32,455 nt of DNA from contig JAIRPQ010000020.1 in assembly GCA_031256875.1 (NCBI GenBank), forward strand, positions 1 through 32,455. The letters are read 5' to 3'. The notes beneath the pieces were generated by a model, which worked only from the letters and a program-made list of their open reading frames with translations, did no database searches and was not told where the DNA came from. The translations under genes and the position numbers were made by a program. Of this stretch, positions 9,409-17,220 are shown piece by piece. Positions within the stretch are counted from its first letter, which is position 1, and each line of letters starts with the position of its first letter. The stretch is from Eubacteriales Family XIII. Incertae Sedis bacterium (GTDB taxonomy: Bacteria > Bacillota > Clostridia > Peptostreptococcales > Anaerovoracaceae).

Positions 9409-9420
9409 AACTGCGGCGTT
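9393..9420 (+). terminator. Hairpin terminator at the end of the vapBC operon
   Basis: A perfect 10-bp stem AACGCCGCAG (9393-9402) and CTGCGGCGTT (9411-9420) with an 8-nt loop. The toxin stop codon (9406-9408) lies in the loop, so the left arm is coding. Only a short GGTTTTGG follows. The convergent gene ends at 9457, so the structure may serve both strands. Confidence 0.6.
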
Positions 9421-9456
9421 GGTTTTGGTGGCTTTGGGGCGGGTTCGCCCGCTTCC

Positions 9457-9885
9457 TTAGCTCTCTCCGTCCGTGTCCTGCTGGAAGTTCGGGGCGCTTT
9501 GGCCTTGCGCTGTCGGCGGCGCGAAGCTGCCGTTTGCCGCGCCCGGGTTCATGACTCTCGTGTTGCGGACGAAGCCCGTCGCGAAGGACGCTGCGTTGAC
9601 GGCCAGTATGCATATGAGCAGGATTATTATCACCGTCAGCTTGCCGTCCGTAGCGCCGCCCGCCGGCGCGGTTCTGGCGGGCGGCGCGTACCCCGCGTGT
9701 AGATTCACTTCCGGCGGCGCGTACTGCTCCGCGCCCGATGGACTGCCGGTATTCACTTCCGGCGGCGCGTACTGCCCAGCGCCCGATGGACTGCCGATAT
9801 TCACTTCAGGCGACGTGTACTGTTCCGCGCCTGTCGCACCTTGCTGTCCGCCCATGTTCGTCTGCTCATTCATTTGTTCGTTCAT
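9457..9885 (-). CDS. Small membrane protein with Pro/Gly-rich repeats (hypothetical)
   Basis: 142 residues; the ATG at 9885 has GAGAGGT upstream. The N-terminal 75 residues are polar and repetitive, with three copies of a 16-residue unit around QYAPPEVNxGSPSGA. One hydrophobic segment (KLTVIIILLICILAVNAASF, about residues 82-101) is followed by a short Gly/Pro-rich tail. The pattern of a disordered Gln/Tyr/Pro tract joined to a membrane anchor recurs in the genes at 31176 and 31663. It sits 117 bp downstream of the exporter permease on the same strand. No function recognised. Confidence 0.7.
   Translation of the reverse strand: MNEQMNEQTNMGGQQGATGAEQYTSPEVNIGSPSGAGQYAPPEVNTGSPSGAEQYAPPEVNLHAGYAPPARTAPAGGATDGKLTVIIILLICILAVNAASFATGFVRNTRVMNPGAANGSFAPPTAQGQSAPNFQQDTDGES
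9703..9843 (-). repeat. 48-nt tandem repeat coding for 16-residue units
   Basis: Copies begin at 9703, 9751 and 9799 in plus-strand numbering, an exact 48-bp period; the first two are nearly identical and the third is diverged and truncated. They encode the three QYxxPEVNxGSPSGA units of the membrane protein. The exact period suggests recent copying by slippage or unequal recombination. Confidence 0.85.
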
Positions 9886-9953
9886 CTAAAATACCTCTCG
9901 TTCCAAAATAACTGACTGCATAAATTATTCTTCACCAAATTACAGGGCAACCT

Positions 9954-10001
9954 GCTACCGCCTCAGCCACCGCTTCAGCCACCGCTCCGGCTACCGCCAA
10001 A
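9954..10001 (-). repeat. 12-nt tandem repeat just after the exporter permease stop codon
   Basis: Four 12-nt units (9954-9965, 9966-9977, 9978-9989, 9990-10001) of the form GCYACCGCYTCA in plus-strand reading. The block ends one base from the permease stop codon, so it lies in the 3' untranslated part. It does not form a terminator-like hairpin. Confidence 0.65.
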
Positions 10002-10002
10002 A

Positions 10003-11196
10003 TTATTCGTACCGCAGCGCGTCGATGGGGTGCATCATTGCCGCCTTGCGCGCGGGGTACAGTCCGAACACGATTCCGATGAGCGTCGAAAACGCGGTCG
10101 CCGCGAGCAGGACTCCACCCGACAGGCTGTATGTCATCTCGCCGCCCGACACGTTGTTGACAATCATGAGGATTATCCAGGAGCATGCTATGCCGATGGC
10201 GCACCCGAGCAGGCAGATGACGAGCGACTCCACGAGGAATTGCAGGAGTATGCCGCCGCGCCGTGCGCCTATGGCTTTGCGTATCCCGATTTCGCGCGTG
10301 CGTTCCGTCACGGAGACCAGCATGATGTTCATGATGCCGATGCCGCCGACGAGCAGGGATATGGCCGCGATGCCGCCTAGCAGCAAGGTGAACGTGCTTG
10401 TGACGCTCGCCATCGCGTCCGCTATCGTGCTCATGTTCATGACGTAATATGAATCGCTGTCGCCAAACCTCGCGAGGAGCGCACTCTCGATAATGGCCTG
10501 CGCCCGCTCGATGGAGTCCGCGCTCTTTGCCGCCGCGTAGAAGCTGCTGATGCCGCTGGATTCTTCGGCGATGCGCGACGCGACCGAGTACGGGATATAG
10601 ACGGGGTACTGTTGTGCCATATACCCCGAGCTGGTCGACTCGTCCTCGGCCAGCACGCCCACCACGAGATATTTCCTGCTGTCCATCGTCATAGTCTGTC
10701 CGAGCGCCGCGTTCGCGTCGCCGTAGATTTTCTCGGCGGCGCCATTGCTCAGCACCGTTACATAGGACACGTTGTCCACGTCGGCCGAGAGCAGCGTGCG
10801 CCCCGTCACCATCTTGTCCTCGCTCACGCTTCCGTCTATCAGGAAGTACGAGCCGGTCGTGCCCGTGACGCTCACGGATATAGTGTCCGTGCCGCTGCGA
10901 ACAGTGCCCTGCGACTGCGTGATGGGCGCGACCAGCGAGATGCTGTCGTCCGCTGCCAGCTCCGCCAGGTCGGAAGTTTTCAGCGGCTTGCCCTTGTCGT
11001 CCATGATGTTGACGGTCAGGCGGTCGGTGCCTATCTGCGCGATGCTGTTCTGCACGGAGCTGGTCGCGCTCGTCACGAGCGAGATGAGAACGACCAGCGA
11101 CATGACGCCGATGATGATGCCCAACATGGTCAGGAAAGCGCGTGTCTTGTTCGCGAAAATCGACGTGAACGCCATCCTTACGGATTGTAGAATCAT
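10003..11196 (-). CDS. MacB/FtsX-type ABC transporter permease
   Basis: 397 residues with the MacB layout: one N-terminal membrane helix (about 20-42), a large external domain, then three helices (about 268-292, 318-345, 360-380). The conserved signatures TREIGIRKAIGARRGGILLQF and GLYPARKAAMMHPIDALRYE are present at the C-terminus. Such permeases work by mechanotransmission with an ATPase and an adaptor to export peptides, antibiotics or lipoproteins. The start codon ATGA overlaps the end of the ATPase gene by 4 bp, and the ATPase's last codons supply the GGAGGT ribosome binding site. Substrate unknown. Confidence 0.93.
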   Translation of the reverse strand: MILQSVRMAFTSIFANKTRAFLTMLGIIIGVMSLVVLISLVTSATSSVQNSIAQIGTDRLTVNIMDDKGKPLKTSDLAELAADDSISLVAPITQSQGTVRSGTDTISVSVTGTTGSYFLIDGSVSEDKMVTGRTLLSADVDNVSYVTVLSNGAAEKIYGDANAALGQTMTMDSRKYLVVGVLAEDESTSSGYMAQQYPVYIPYSVASRIAEESSGISSFYAAAKSADSIERAQAIIESALLARFGDSDSYYVMNMSTIADAMASVTSTFTLLLGGIAAISLLVGGIGIMNIMLVSVTERTREIGIRKAIGARRGGILLQFLVESLVICLLGCAIGIACSWIILMIVNNVSGGEMTYSLSGGVLLAATAFSTLIGIVFGLYPARKAAMMHPIDALRYE

Positions 11197-12053
11197 TGCC
11201 TGCCACCTCCTTTTTCCGATCGCTTGCCCATATGCGAATCTCCCGCGCCGCCCGAATCCTCGCTGGTGCCGGAGCTACCGCCCGAATCCCAGCCGGCACC
11301 GTAGCTGCCGCCCGAACCGCTGCCGCCCGAACCGCTGGCACCTGAACTCTCGCCCGAGCCTAGGCCCGCCGGCTCGCCGCTGTCGCTCACTATCCTGCCG
11401 TCCATAATGCTGACCGTGCGGTTCGCCAGGGACGCTATGCCCGCGTCATGCGTGATGAGCACGATGGTCTTGCCCGCACGGTTCAGCGCGTGGAAATGCT
11501 CCATGATTTCCTTGCCCGTATGCGAATCGAGATTGCCAGTCGGCTCGTCCGCGAGTATGAGCGAGGGGTCCGTCACGACCGCCCGCGCGATGGCGGCGCG
11601 CTGCTGCTGCCCGCCCGAAATCGTGTTCGGCCTATGCTTTCTGCGGTCGGTCAGCCCGACCAGCGCGAGGGCTCGCTCTACAAGCTCTCTGCGGACGGCG
11701 GGCTTGATTCCGAGATAGACGAGCGGCAGCTCCACATTGTCCTCTATGCTCATGCGCCCGATGAGATTGAAGCTCTGAAAGACGAAGCCTATCTTGTGTC
11801 CGCGCACGGACGCGAGATCGTTTTCGGTGTAATAGTCTATGGGCTGGCCGTCGAGCCGGTATGTCCCTTCCGTTGCGATGTCCAGGCAGCCCATGATGTG
11901 CATGAGTGTCGACTTGCCGCTGCCCGATGGCCCTACCACGCTCACGAACTCGCCCTCGCGTATGTGTAGGTTCGCCCTGTCCAGAGCGCGGACTTCCTCT
12001 CCGCCTACGCCGCCCTGATTATATATCTTTGAAACATTCTCAAATCTTATCAT
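11193..12053 (-). CDS. MacB/LolD-type ABC transporter ATP-binding protein
   Basis: 286 residues. Walker A GPSGSGKST at 41-49, Q-loop in GFVFQSFNLI, ABC signature SGGQQQRAAIARA, Walker B LILADEPTGN and the H-loop in VLITHD are all present, so it should hydrolyse ATP to drive the permease encoded next (4-bp overlap). Typical members have about 225-235 residues. The extra C-terminal tail of roughly 55 residues is almost only Gly and Ser with a few acidic residues, which is odd for a cytosolic ATPase and looks like a repeat expansion. The adaptor gene ends 4 bp upstream. Confidence 0.95.
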   Translation of the reverse strand: MIRFENVSKIYNQGGVGGEEVRALDRANLHIREGEFVSVVGPSGSGKSTLMHIMGCLDIATEGTYRLDGQPIDYYTENDLASVRGHKIGFVFQSFNLIGRMSIEDNVELPLVYLGIKPAVRRELVERALALVGLTDRRKHRPNTISGGQQQRAAIARAVVTDPSLILADEPTGNLDSHTGKEIMEHFHALNRAGKTIVLITHDAGIASLANRTVSIMDGRIVSDSGEPAGLGSGESSGASGSGGSGSGGSYGAGWDSGGSSGTSEDSGGAGDSHMGKRSEKGGGRQ

Positions 12054-12057
12054 GGCC

Positions 12058-13671
12058 TTACTCCCCGCTGGCCGAGTTTGATGGCGCGGCGCTGCCGCTG
12101 TCTCCGCCGCCAGCCGAGCCGCCCGAACCGCCGTCCGAAGGCGGCCTGTCGCCGCCTGACCTGACCCTGACCTCGCCGCCCATGCCTGGCACGCCGCCCA
12201 TCATGAACGCGCCGTTCTGATTGCCAGTCGAGGCGGCGACCGTATAGTAGACGGTCTGCCCGTCCGACAGCCCGCTCACGACCTCGACATTCGTGCCGTC
12301 CGACAGTCCCGTCTCGATTTTCGTCTCGCCCGCGGGCAGCCCCGACTCGTCAAGCTCCGTGAACACATAGACTTCCTCGCCGTACTCCTGCACGGCATCC
12401 ATCGGTATGACGACAACGCCTTCCTTCTTTTCCTTTATAATGGTCGCGGTCGCGCTCATGCCGAACTTCATGACGTCGGCACGGTCGGCTTCGATGGTGG
12501 TCGCGTATTTCGGTGCGCTCCCGCTCGTGTCGCCCTCGTCAGACACCTCTGTCACGACCCCGCTGAAGGTCTGCCCTTCGATCGCGTCGAGAGTCAGATC
12601 CACCTGCTGCCCGACCTCTACCGCTGAAACGTCCAGCTCGTCCACGCTGACGTTCACTTCCACCTTGTCGCGGCGCGTCACGGATATCGCCGCGTCCGAT
12701 ACGACAGATACCACGCCTGATGTGGGGGCACTCAGGATTTTCGCGGTGCGCAGGGCGTACAACTCTTTCAGCGTTTCGAGCAGGTCGTCCTGCTTGGCGC
12801 TCAGTATCGCATAGTCCTTGTTTTCTTCGGGAACGCTGAGCAGGAACAGCGAAGTCCCCGAATATACTTTCTCATTTTCATATGCGTAGACGCTCTCTAT
12901 CTTGCCGACGCTTTCGGTTACGGAGAGCGGCGCGTGGATATAAAGCTCGCCCTCGCCGATGGTCTTGCCGCCTTTTTTCACGGTGGCCTTATCGCCGAGC
13001 TTCGGGCCGTTGTCCGTCAATGTTACCGTTATTGTATCCCCGTCCTTTTTCGCGACAGTGCCTGCTGCCTCTGTTCCGCCCGCGAGCGCGACTGTCACAG
13101 AGCTGCCGACGGAGAGCTTCGCGCCTGAATCAGATGCCGCCGCAACATCGACCGCCATCAGCCCGTCCGTCGAGAGCAGGGCGAGAGCCCCCTTGCTTTT
13201 CATGATGCTCGCTACGCTCTTGCCCGCCTTTCCGTAGACGGCCTTGACGCGCGCTGTCATGACAGATGTCACGCTGACGCTGTCCGTATATTTGTACTCT
13301 TTCGCTTCCAAGGAATCCTGCACTTCTTCAAGAGCGCTCTTGGCGTTGGATATGGCCGTCGATATGGAGGTCGAGTTCAGCGTCGCGAGAGTGTCGCCCG
13401 CGCCAACTTCATCGTCCGCGCTCACGAGGACTTCGTCGAAGCTCACATCGTCGGGCAGCTCGATATCTTCGCTGGCCGCCGCCAGGTTGCCCGTGGCCAC
13501 GACGGTGGACTGAATATCGCCCGCCGCCGCGGTCACGGAAACGACATTGGCCGTCTGCGCCGCCTGGCTGCCCACGGCAAGCATCGGCATGACGTACACC
13601 ACGCCGACCACCACCGCTACTCCCACAGCTATGAGGACAAACGGCCATTTTCTGATACTTCTCTTTCTCAT
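12058..13671 (-). CDS. HlyD/MacA-type efflux adaptor (membrane fusion protein)
   Basis: 537 residues from the ATG at 13671, which has GGAGGG six bases upstream; the frame is open to 13767 but that extension lacks a ribosome binding site. A single N-terminal membrane segment (WPFVLIAVGVAVVVGVVYV) anchors it, followed by barrel-sandwich and beta-barrel domains (for example VEVGQQVDLTLDAIEGQTFSG and FGMSATATI). It is longer than the usual 370-420 residues: about residues 110-240 look like an additional inserted module with a second VGSSVTV-like beta element. The C-terminus ends in a Gly/Ser-rich tail. It is the first gene of a three-gene exporter operon. Confidence 0.92.
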   Translation of the reverse strand: MRKRSIRKWPFVLIAVGVAVVVGVVYVMPMLAVGSQAAQTANVVSVTAAAGDIQSTVVATGNLAAASEDIELPDDVSFDEVLVSADDEVGAGDTLATLNSTSISTAISNAKSALEEVQDSLEAKEYKYTDSVSVTSVMTARVKAVYGKAGKSVASIMKSKGALALLSTDGLMAVDVAAASDSGAKLSVGSSVTVALAGGTEAAGTVAKKDGDTITVTLTDNGPKLGDKATVKKGGKTIGEGELYIHAPLSVTESVGKIESVYAYENEKVYSGTSLFLLSVPEENKDYAILSAKQDDLLETLKELYALRTAKILSAPTSGVVSVVSDAAISVTRRDKVEVNVSVDELDVSAVEVGQQVDLTLDAIEGQTFSGVVTEVSDEGDTSGSAPKYATTIEADRADVMKFGMSATATIIKEKKEGVVVIPMDAVQEYGEEVYVFTELDESGLPAGETKIETGLSDGTNVEVVSGLSDGQTVYYTVAASTGNQNGAFMMGGVPGMGGEVRVRSGGDRPPSDGGSGGSAGGGDSGSAAPSNSASGE

Positions 13672-14085
13672 TGCGATCCCTCCATCAAATGGTGACATGA
13701 AAACGCGGATTGTTTTGCGGGCCGGCGGTGATGCCATTCTCGCGCCGCCCAGCGTACTTCGACTCATATCTGACTACGCGCATTCTATAACATCACTGCT
13801 ATAATGAACCTGAAAGACGGACGCAACAATAATATTTTTTCGAGTAACAATAACTGTGAAGGAATAATAAAGCCAGCCCTTCGGAAGCCGTGATGACGCG
13901 GCGGAAGATGGGTGGCACAGGATGTGCGCGGAATAAGTGAGACAGAAGATGTGCGCGGCATAGGTGCGGCAGAAGATGCACGGCTCAGGATGTGCGCGGA
14001 ATAAGTGAGACAGAAGATGCGCGGCTCAGCATGTGCGCGGAATAAGTGCGGCAGGATAAGAACAGGGAAATATACGCGGCGGACT
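13672..14085. other. Gene-free spacer upstream of the exporter operon
   Basis: 414 bp between the adaptor start and the sugar kinase stop, both on the minus strand. The part next to the adaptor must contain the exporter promoter; I see no clean -35/-10 pair, but a direct repeat TTATAG (minus strand, 13804-13799 and 13790-13785, 14-bp period) could be a regulatory element. The part near the kinase is occupied by the composite tandem repeat listed separately. No convincing gene or terminator is seen. Confidence 0.5.
13892..14054. repeat. Composite tandem repeat of 27-nt and 14-nt units
   Basis: The block consists of units that each begin with GATG (once CATG). Long units of 27 nt lie at 13921-13947, 13948-13974 and 13989-14015, with a partial one at 14030-14054; they follow GATGTGCGCGGAATAAG. 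Short 14-nt units of type GATGCRCGGCTCAG lie at 13975-13988 and 14016-14029, with a diverged one at 13907-13920. A 15-nt relative lies at 13892-13906. Long plus short gives a 41-bp higher-order period. The units are not separated by unique spacers, so this is not a CRISPR array. No reading frame through it is credible. Confidence 0.8.
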
Positions 14086-15066
14086 TTATGAAGCGGAGCT
14101 GTCGCCTCCGAGGAATCGGGTCAGCTCATCCAAGGTCGGGCTGCCGCTCATGCCGCCTTTTTTCGTAACGGTCAGAGCCCCCGCGCAGTTCGCGAAGCGA
14201 AGCGTCTCGGCCAGCGATGCCTGCTCTATGCATTCCGTAAGCGGGCGCCCCACGAAGCGCGAGAGGAACGCGCCGTCGAACGCGTCGCCCGCGCCGGTCG
14301 TGTCTATGGCTTTCAGCGCGACGGGTGCGGCATCTATGCGGCATCCCCGCGTGTAGGCCGCCGCGCCGTCTTTTCCGCGCGTGACGAAGAAGGCCGAGAC
14401 GCCCTGATCGAAGCAGTAGTCCGCGGCGGACTGTTCGCTCTTGGTCCCGAACACGAAGGGCATTTCGTCGAGACTCACCTTGACGATATCCGCTTTCGGG
14501 AGAAAGTCCATGACCGTCCGGCGGCAAGCGTCTGGGTCGTCCCACAGGCTCAGGCGTATGTTCGGGTCGAAGGAGATATGCGCCCCCGCGCTTTTGGCGA
14601 GATCTATCGCTTTTGCGTGCGCGTATTTCGACGGCGACTCCACGAGCCCGAGCGACGTGAAATGCAGGATGTCGCCGCGACTGAAAATACCCTCCGGTAT
14701 TTCGCTTTCGTCCAGCAGCATGTCGGCGCCAGGCTTGCGGGCGAAGGTGAAGTCGCGGTCTCCGTCGGGCGACAGGGTGACGAAAGCAAGGGTGGTGCAG
14801 GCGCGGGAGGTCGCATGCACCAGCGATGTGTCCGCGCCGAACTCCGAGATAGCGGACACGGCCATGCGCCCGAGCGCATCGTCGCCGACCTTCCCGATGA
14901 AGTGGCTGCGGGTTCCGAGCTTGGCGGCCGCCACCGCGGTGTTGGCAGGGCTTCCTCCGGGTGAGGGAATCAGCGCCCGCCGCGCGTCCTCGCTATCGCC
15001 CGCGCCGAGCGGTATGAAGTCCACCAACGCTTCGCCTATGCAGTAAAGATTCGCACTACCTTCCAT
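14086..15066 (-). CDS. PfkB-family sugar kinase, probable fructokinase
   Basis: 326 residues; ATG at 15066 with AGGAG eight bases upstream. The N-terminal IGEALVDFIPLG and GGSPANTAVAAAKLG motifs and the C-terminal DTTGAGDAFDGAF box (residues 255-267, catalytic base D261) identify a ribokinase/PfkB enzyme, closest in pattern to bacterial fructokinases. It would phosphorylate a furanose such as fructose with ATP in the cytosol. It is the last gene of the sugar locus, 124 bp after the aldose epimerase, and would take the ketose made by the upstream isomerase to fructose 6-phosphate. Substrate assignment is inference from motif and context. Confidence 0.9.
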   Translation of the reverse strand: MEGSANLYCIGEALVDFIPLGAGDSEDARRALIPSPGGSPANTAVAAAKLGTRSHFIGKVGDDALGRMAVSAISEFGADTSLVHATSRACTTLAFVTLSPDGDRDFTFARKPGADMLLDESEIPEGIFSRGDILHFTSLGLVESPSKYAHAKAIDLAKSAGAHISFDPNIRLSLWDDPDACRRTVMDFLPKADIVKVSLDEMPFVFGTKSEQSAADYCFDQGVSAFFVTRGKDGAAAYTRGCRIDAAPVALKAIDTTGAGDAFDGAFLSRFVGRPLTECIEQASLAETLRFANCAGALTVTKKGGMSGSPTLDELTRFLGGDSSAS

Positions 15067-15190
15067 CCCAATTACTCCTATCCGTCTCCGGCCGTCTGCC
15101 GCGAAAATTATGGCTGTTATTATTGCCGCCGGCCCAGCGACGAAATCGCCGAGCCAGCCTTATACATCATACCATCTGAGCAATTTTGTG

Positions 15191-16162
15191 TCACGGGCTT
15201 ACGGATATGCTCCAGCGGCGGCGGCATTCCCCGTGCGCCGCCAGCGCCACCAGGTTTTTCTGCGAACCCAGCTCCTCGACTATGCCGTCGCGCGAGGGCA
15301 GCGATGTCCACGGCTCGATGCAGACGAAGGGCGCATCGGTGTGCGGCGTGTGCCAGAGCGCCAGATATTCCATGTCAGGGTAGGCTATATCAATGCGTCC
15401 GGTGCCGCTGCTGCTTCTTCTCAGCGAAACCAGGCCGCCCGTGTTCTCCAGCACGATGGCGTCGTCGTCGAAAAGGCTGTGCCGAAGGTTCACGCGGCCG
15501 TCTTGCAGAGGGAAAGCGGCCCTGCCGTCCGTCGCGAAGCGCTGTGGCGACATTGCTATCCGCGTGACGCGCTCCGCGTTCGGGAACTCGATGAAATAGT
15601 CCTCAAAGGTTTCGCCTTCGCGCAGCGGAACGCGAAACCCGGGATGCCCGCCCAGCCCGAAATACATCGCTTCGCCGCCCAGGTTTTCGACGCGGTATTC
15701 GATGTGCAGCCGATGGGCGTCCAGGCGGTAGCGGACTTCTATCCGAAAATCGAAAGGGTATTGCTCCTTCGTCGTCGCGCTGCTCTCTAGGCGGAACGCC
15801 GCCTCGTGCGCCGATGCGGAGACTACCGTCATTTCCGAGTCCTTCAGGAACCCGTGAATGTCCATGCGGTATCTGCGCCCGCGATGCTCATACGACCCTT
15901 CCGTGAGTCTGCCGATATAGGGGAACAGATGAATGGCCCTGTCCGCCCAGTACCTGGCATCCCCCTGCCAGATATACTCGGTGCCGCCCGCGCCGTCCGC
16001 GCCCTCTCCCCGCACCGTGCCGCCCGCGCCCTCCTCCCGCACCGCGCCTACCGCGCCGCCCGCGCCGCCGATGCGGTATATGCTTCGGATTTCCGCGCCT
16101 AGGTTCGATAAGGCCACGCGGAGCTCGTCGTTTTGGAGGATGACATCAGGCAGCTTAGTCAT
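15191..16162 (-). CDS. Aldose 1-epimerase family protein
   Basis: 323 residues from the ATG at 16162, which overlaps the stop of the upstream URO-D gene by 4 bp (ATGA); the frame is open further upstream but only inside that gene. The galactose mutarotase pattern is present: ISNLGAEI-like N-terminus (here LSNLGAEIRSI), EYIWQGDARYWADRAIHLFPYIGRL, the catalytic His in GRRYRMDIHGFLKD, and GLGGHPGFRVPL. It would interconvert alpha and beta anomers of a free aldose, for instance mannose released by the GH38 enzyme. Residues 32-60 are a Gly/Ala/Glu-rich insertion absent from normal family members, between the first strand and the EYIWQGD motif. Confidence 0.9.
   Translation of the reverse strand: MTKLPDVILQNDELRVALSNLGAEIRSIYRIGGAGGAVGAVREEGAGGTVRGEGADGAGGTEYIWQGDARYWADRAIHLFPYIGRLTEGSYEHRGRRYRMDIHGFLKDSEMTVVSASAHEAAFRLESSATTKEQYPFDFRIEVRYRLDAHRLHIEYRVENLGGEAMYFGLGGHPGFRVPLREGETFEDYFIEFPNAERVTRIAMSPQRFATDGRAAFPLQDGRVNLRHSLFDDDAIVLENTGGLVSLRRSSSGTGRIDIAYPDMEYLALWHTPHTDAPFVCIEPWTSLPSRDGIVEELGSQKNLVALAAHGECRRRWSISVSP
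15981..16078 (-). repeat. GC-rich imperfect repeat inserted in the epimerase gene
   Basis: Plus-strand units starting GTGCCGCCCGCGCC lie at 15981-16016 and 16017-16043 (the second 9 nt shorter), followed by a degenerate GCGCC-rich tail. They encode the Gly/Ala-rich insertion at residues 32-60. The reading frame is kept. Confidence 0.7.
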
Positions 16163-17220
16163 AGCGCGCCTTGGTTTTCCTCTCTCCATTCCCTCACAAT
16201 CTCCACCATGTCCAGGTATTTTTCGGTAGGCACATAGTCGGGTATGGAGTTCCCCGAGCCGAAGGCGAATCCGCCATGGCCGATGCATTTCGATATCACT
16301 TCCAGTATGTATTCCTTCAGCTCTTTCCTGTCGAGCGATATCACCATGTCGGTGTCTATCCCTCCGAAATTTCCTATGCGGTCGCCGTAGCGTTCCACCC
16401 ATTCGGGGAAGGGCGCTATCTGATCCTCGTTCGAGTGCTTCGCGTCTATGCCGGCGGCTATCAGGTCTTCCATCACGGGGAAGATGGAGCCGCATGAATG
16501 CAGGAGAAACGGCTTGCCCGCGCCATGCACGAGGTCGATGATTCTCTTGTGCGCGGGTATGACGTGCGTGCGGATGTCGTCCGGCGGCAGCAGTGGCGCC
16601 GTCCTGAATCCGAGGTCGTCACCAAACCGGCAGACGCAGAACGCGTCGCCAAACTCCGCGAGGAACCTCGACCATATCACGGCTGCCACATCGCTCACCT
16701 TCCTGAACAGCTCCGCGTACAGCTCGCTGTCGTCGGCCCTGATATAGCAGAGCGTCTCGTAGCCCGTGAGGTCTTGCACCGTCTCGAACACGCCGTTGCC
16801 GACGCCTCCGACGGCCTTCATCCCCTGCGGCAACGCATCCCGCAGCGCGGCGAACTGCGGGAAGTATTGGGCGCAATAGATGTCTGGCAATTCGTCCCAA
16901 GGGTAGTCGTCAAATTCCTCGCGGTTTTTTACGGCCCCGATATTGTGCTTGTAGAGCGCGCCGCCCCGCGGCAGCGTCGCCGTGATATTGCCCTCGTAGA
17001 TAGCCGTGTCATAGCCCATCTTGCGAAAAAATTCGCAGTAATTTCGGAAGAACTCCAGCCTGTCCGCTTCGTCGCCGTCCGCCAGGGCGCCGAACGGCCT
17101 GCCGAGAATCTTCTCCATATGCGAGACGTCTATGATGTGCTCGTACAGCGGGAGACGTGCCGGCTCGATATTGCGGGCCGCGTTCACGACATTCTCAAAG
17201 TCCGGTTCAAAATGTTTCAT
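16159..17220 (-). CDS. URO-D/MtaA-fold protein (uroporphyrinogen decarboxylase family), copy B
   Basis: 353 residues; ATG at 17220 preceded by GAGAGGT. The family is recognised by the HSCG motif at residues 241-244 (LLHSCGSIFPVMEDLIAAGIDA-type strand-turn), GGID at about 287 and the terminal GSGNSIPDYVPTEKY motif. True uroporphyrinogen decarboxylase is unlikely: there are no heme genes here and the substrate-binding pattern differs. HxC is the start of the zinc site of MtaA/MtbA methyltransferases, but the third Cys position near the C-terminus is occupied by GSGN. Its role in a sugar operon is unknown; a methyl or one-carbon transfer is a guess. It is coupled to the epimerase and abuts the remnant of another URO-D gene upstream. 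Confidence 0.85.
   Translation of the reverse strand: MKHFEPDFENVVNAARNIEPARLPLYEHIIDVSHMEKILGRPFGALADGDEADRLEFFRNYCEFFRKMGYDTAIYEGNITATLPRGGALYKHNIGAVKNREEFDDYPWDELPDIYCAQYFPQFAALRDALPQGMKAVGGVGNGVFETVQDLTGYETLCYIRADDSELYAELFRKVSDVAAVIWSRFLAEFGDAFCVCRFGDDLGFRTAPLLPPDDIRTHVIPAHKRIIDLVHGAGKPFLLHSCGSIFPVMEDLIAAGIDAKHSNEDQIAPFPEWVERYGDRIGNFGGIDTDMVISLDRKELKEYILEVISKCIGHGGFAFGSGNSIPDYVPTEKYLDMVEIVREWREENQGAL

Noticed and set aside
9932-11341. 469-codon open frame on the minus strand overlapping the exporter permease
   Set aside because: It is out of frame with the permease, has an Arg/His-rich translation typical of shadow frames in GC-rich DNA, and the permease is confirmed by motifs and coupling.
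13672-13767. 32-codon N-terminal extension of the adaptor protein
   Set aside because: No ribosome binding site, while GGAGGG lies just before the ATG at 13671.
13799-13981. 60-codon frame with His/Leu-rich repeats
   Set aside because: It is only the translation of the tandem repeat block and its flank; no ribosome binding site and not maintained through all units.
13892-14054. CRISPR-like array
   Set aside because: Units touch each other, come in two lengths and have no unique spacers; no cas genes are present.
16163-16495. 111-codon N-terminal extension of the epimerase
   Set aside because: It lies wholly inside URO-D copy B in another frame; the ATGA overlap start at 16162 fits the family N-terminus.
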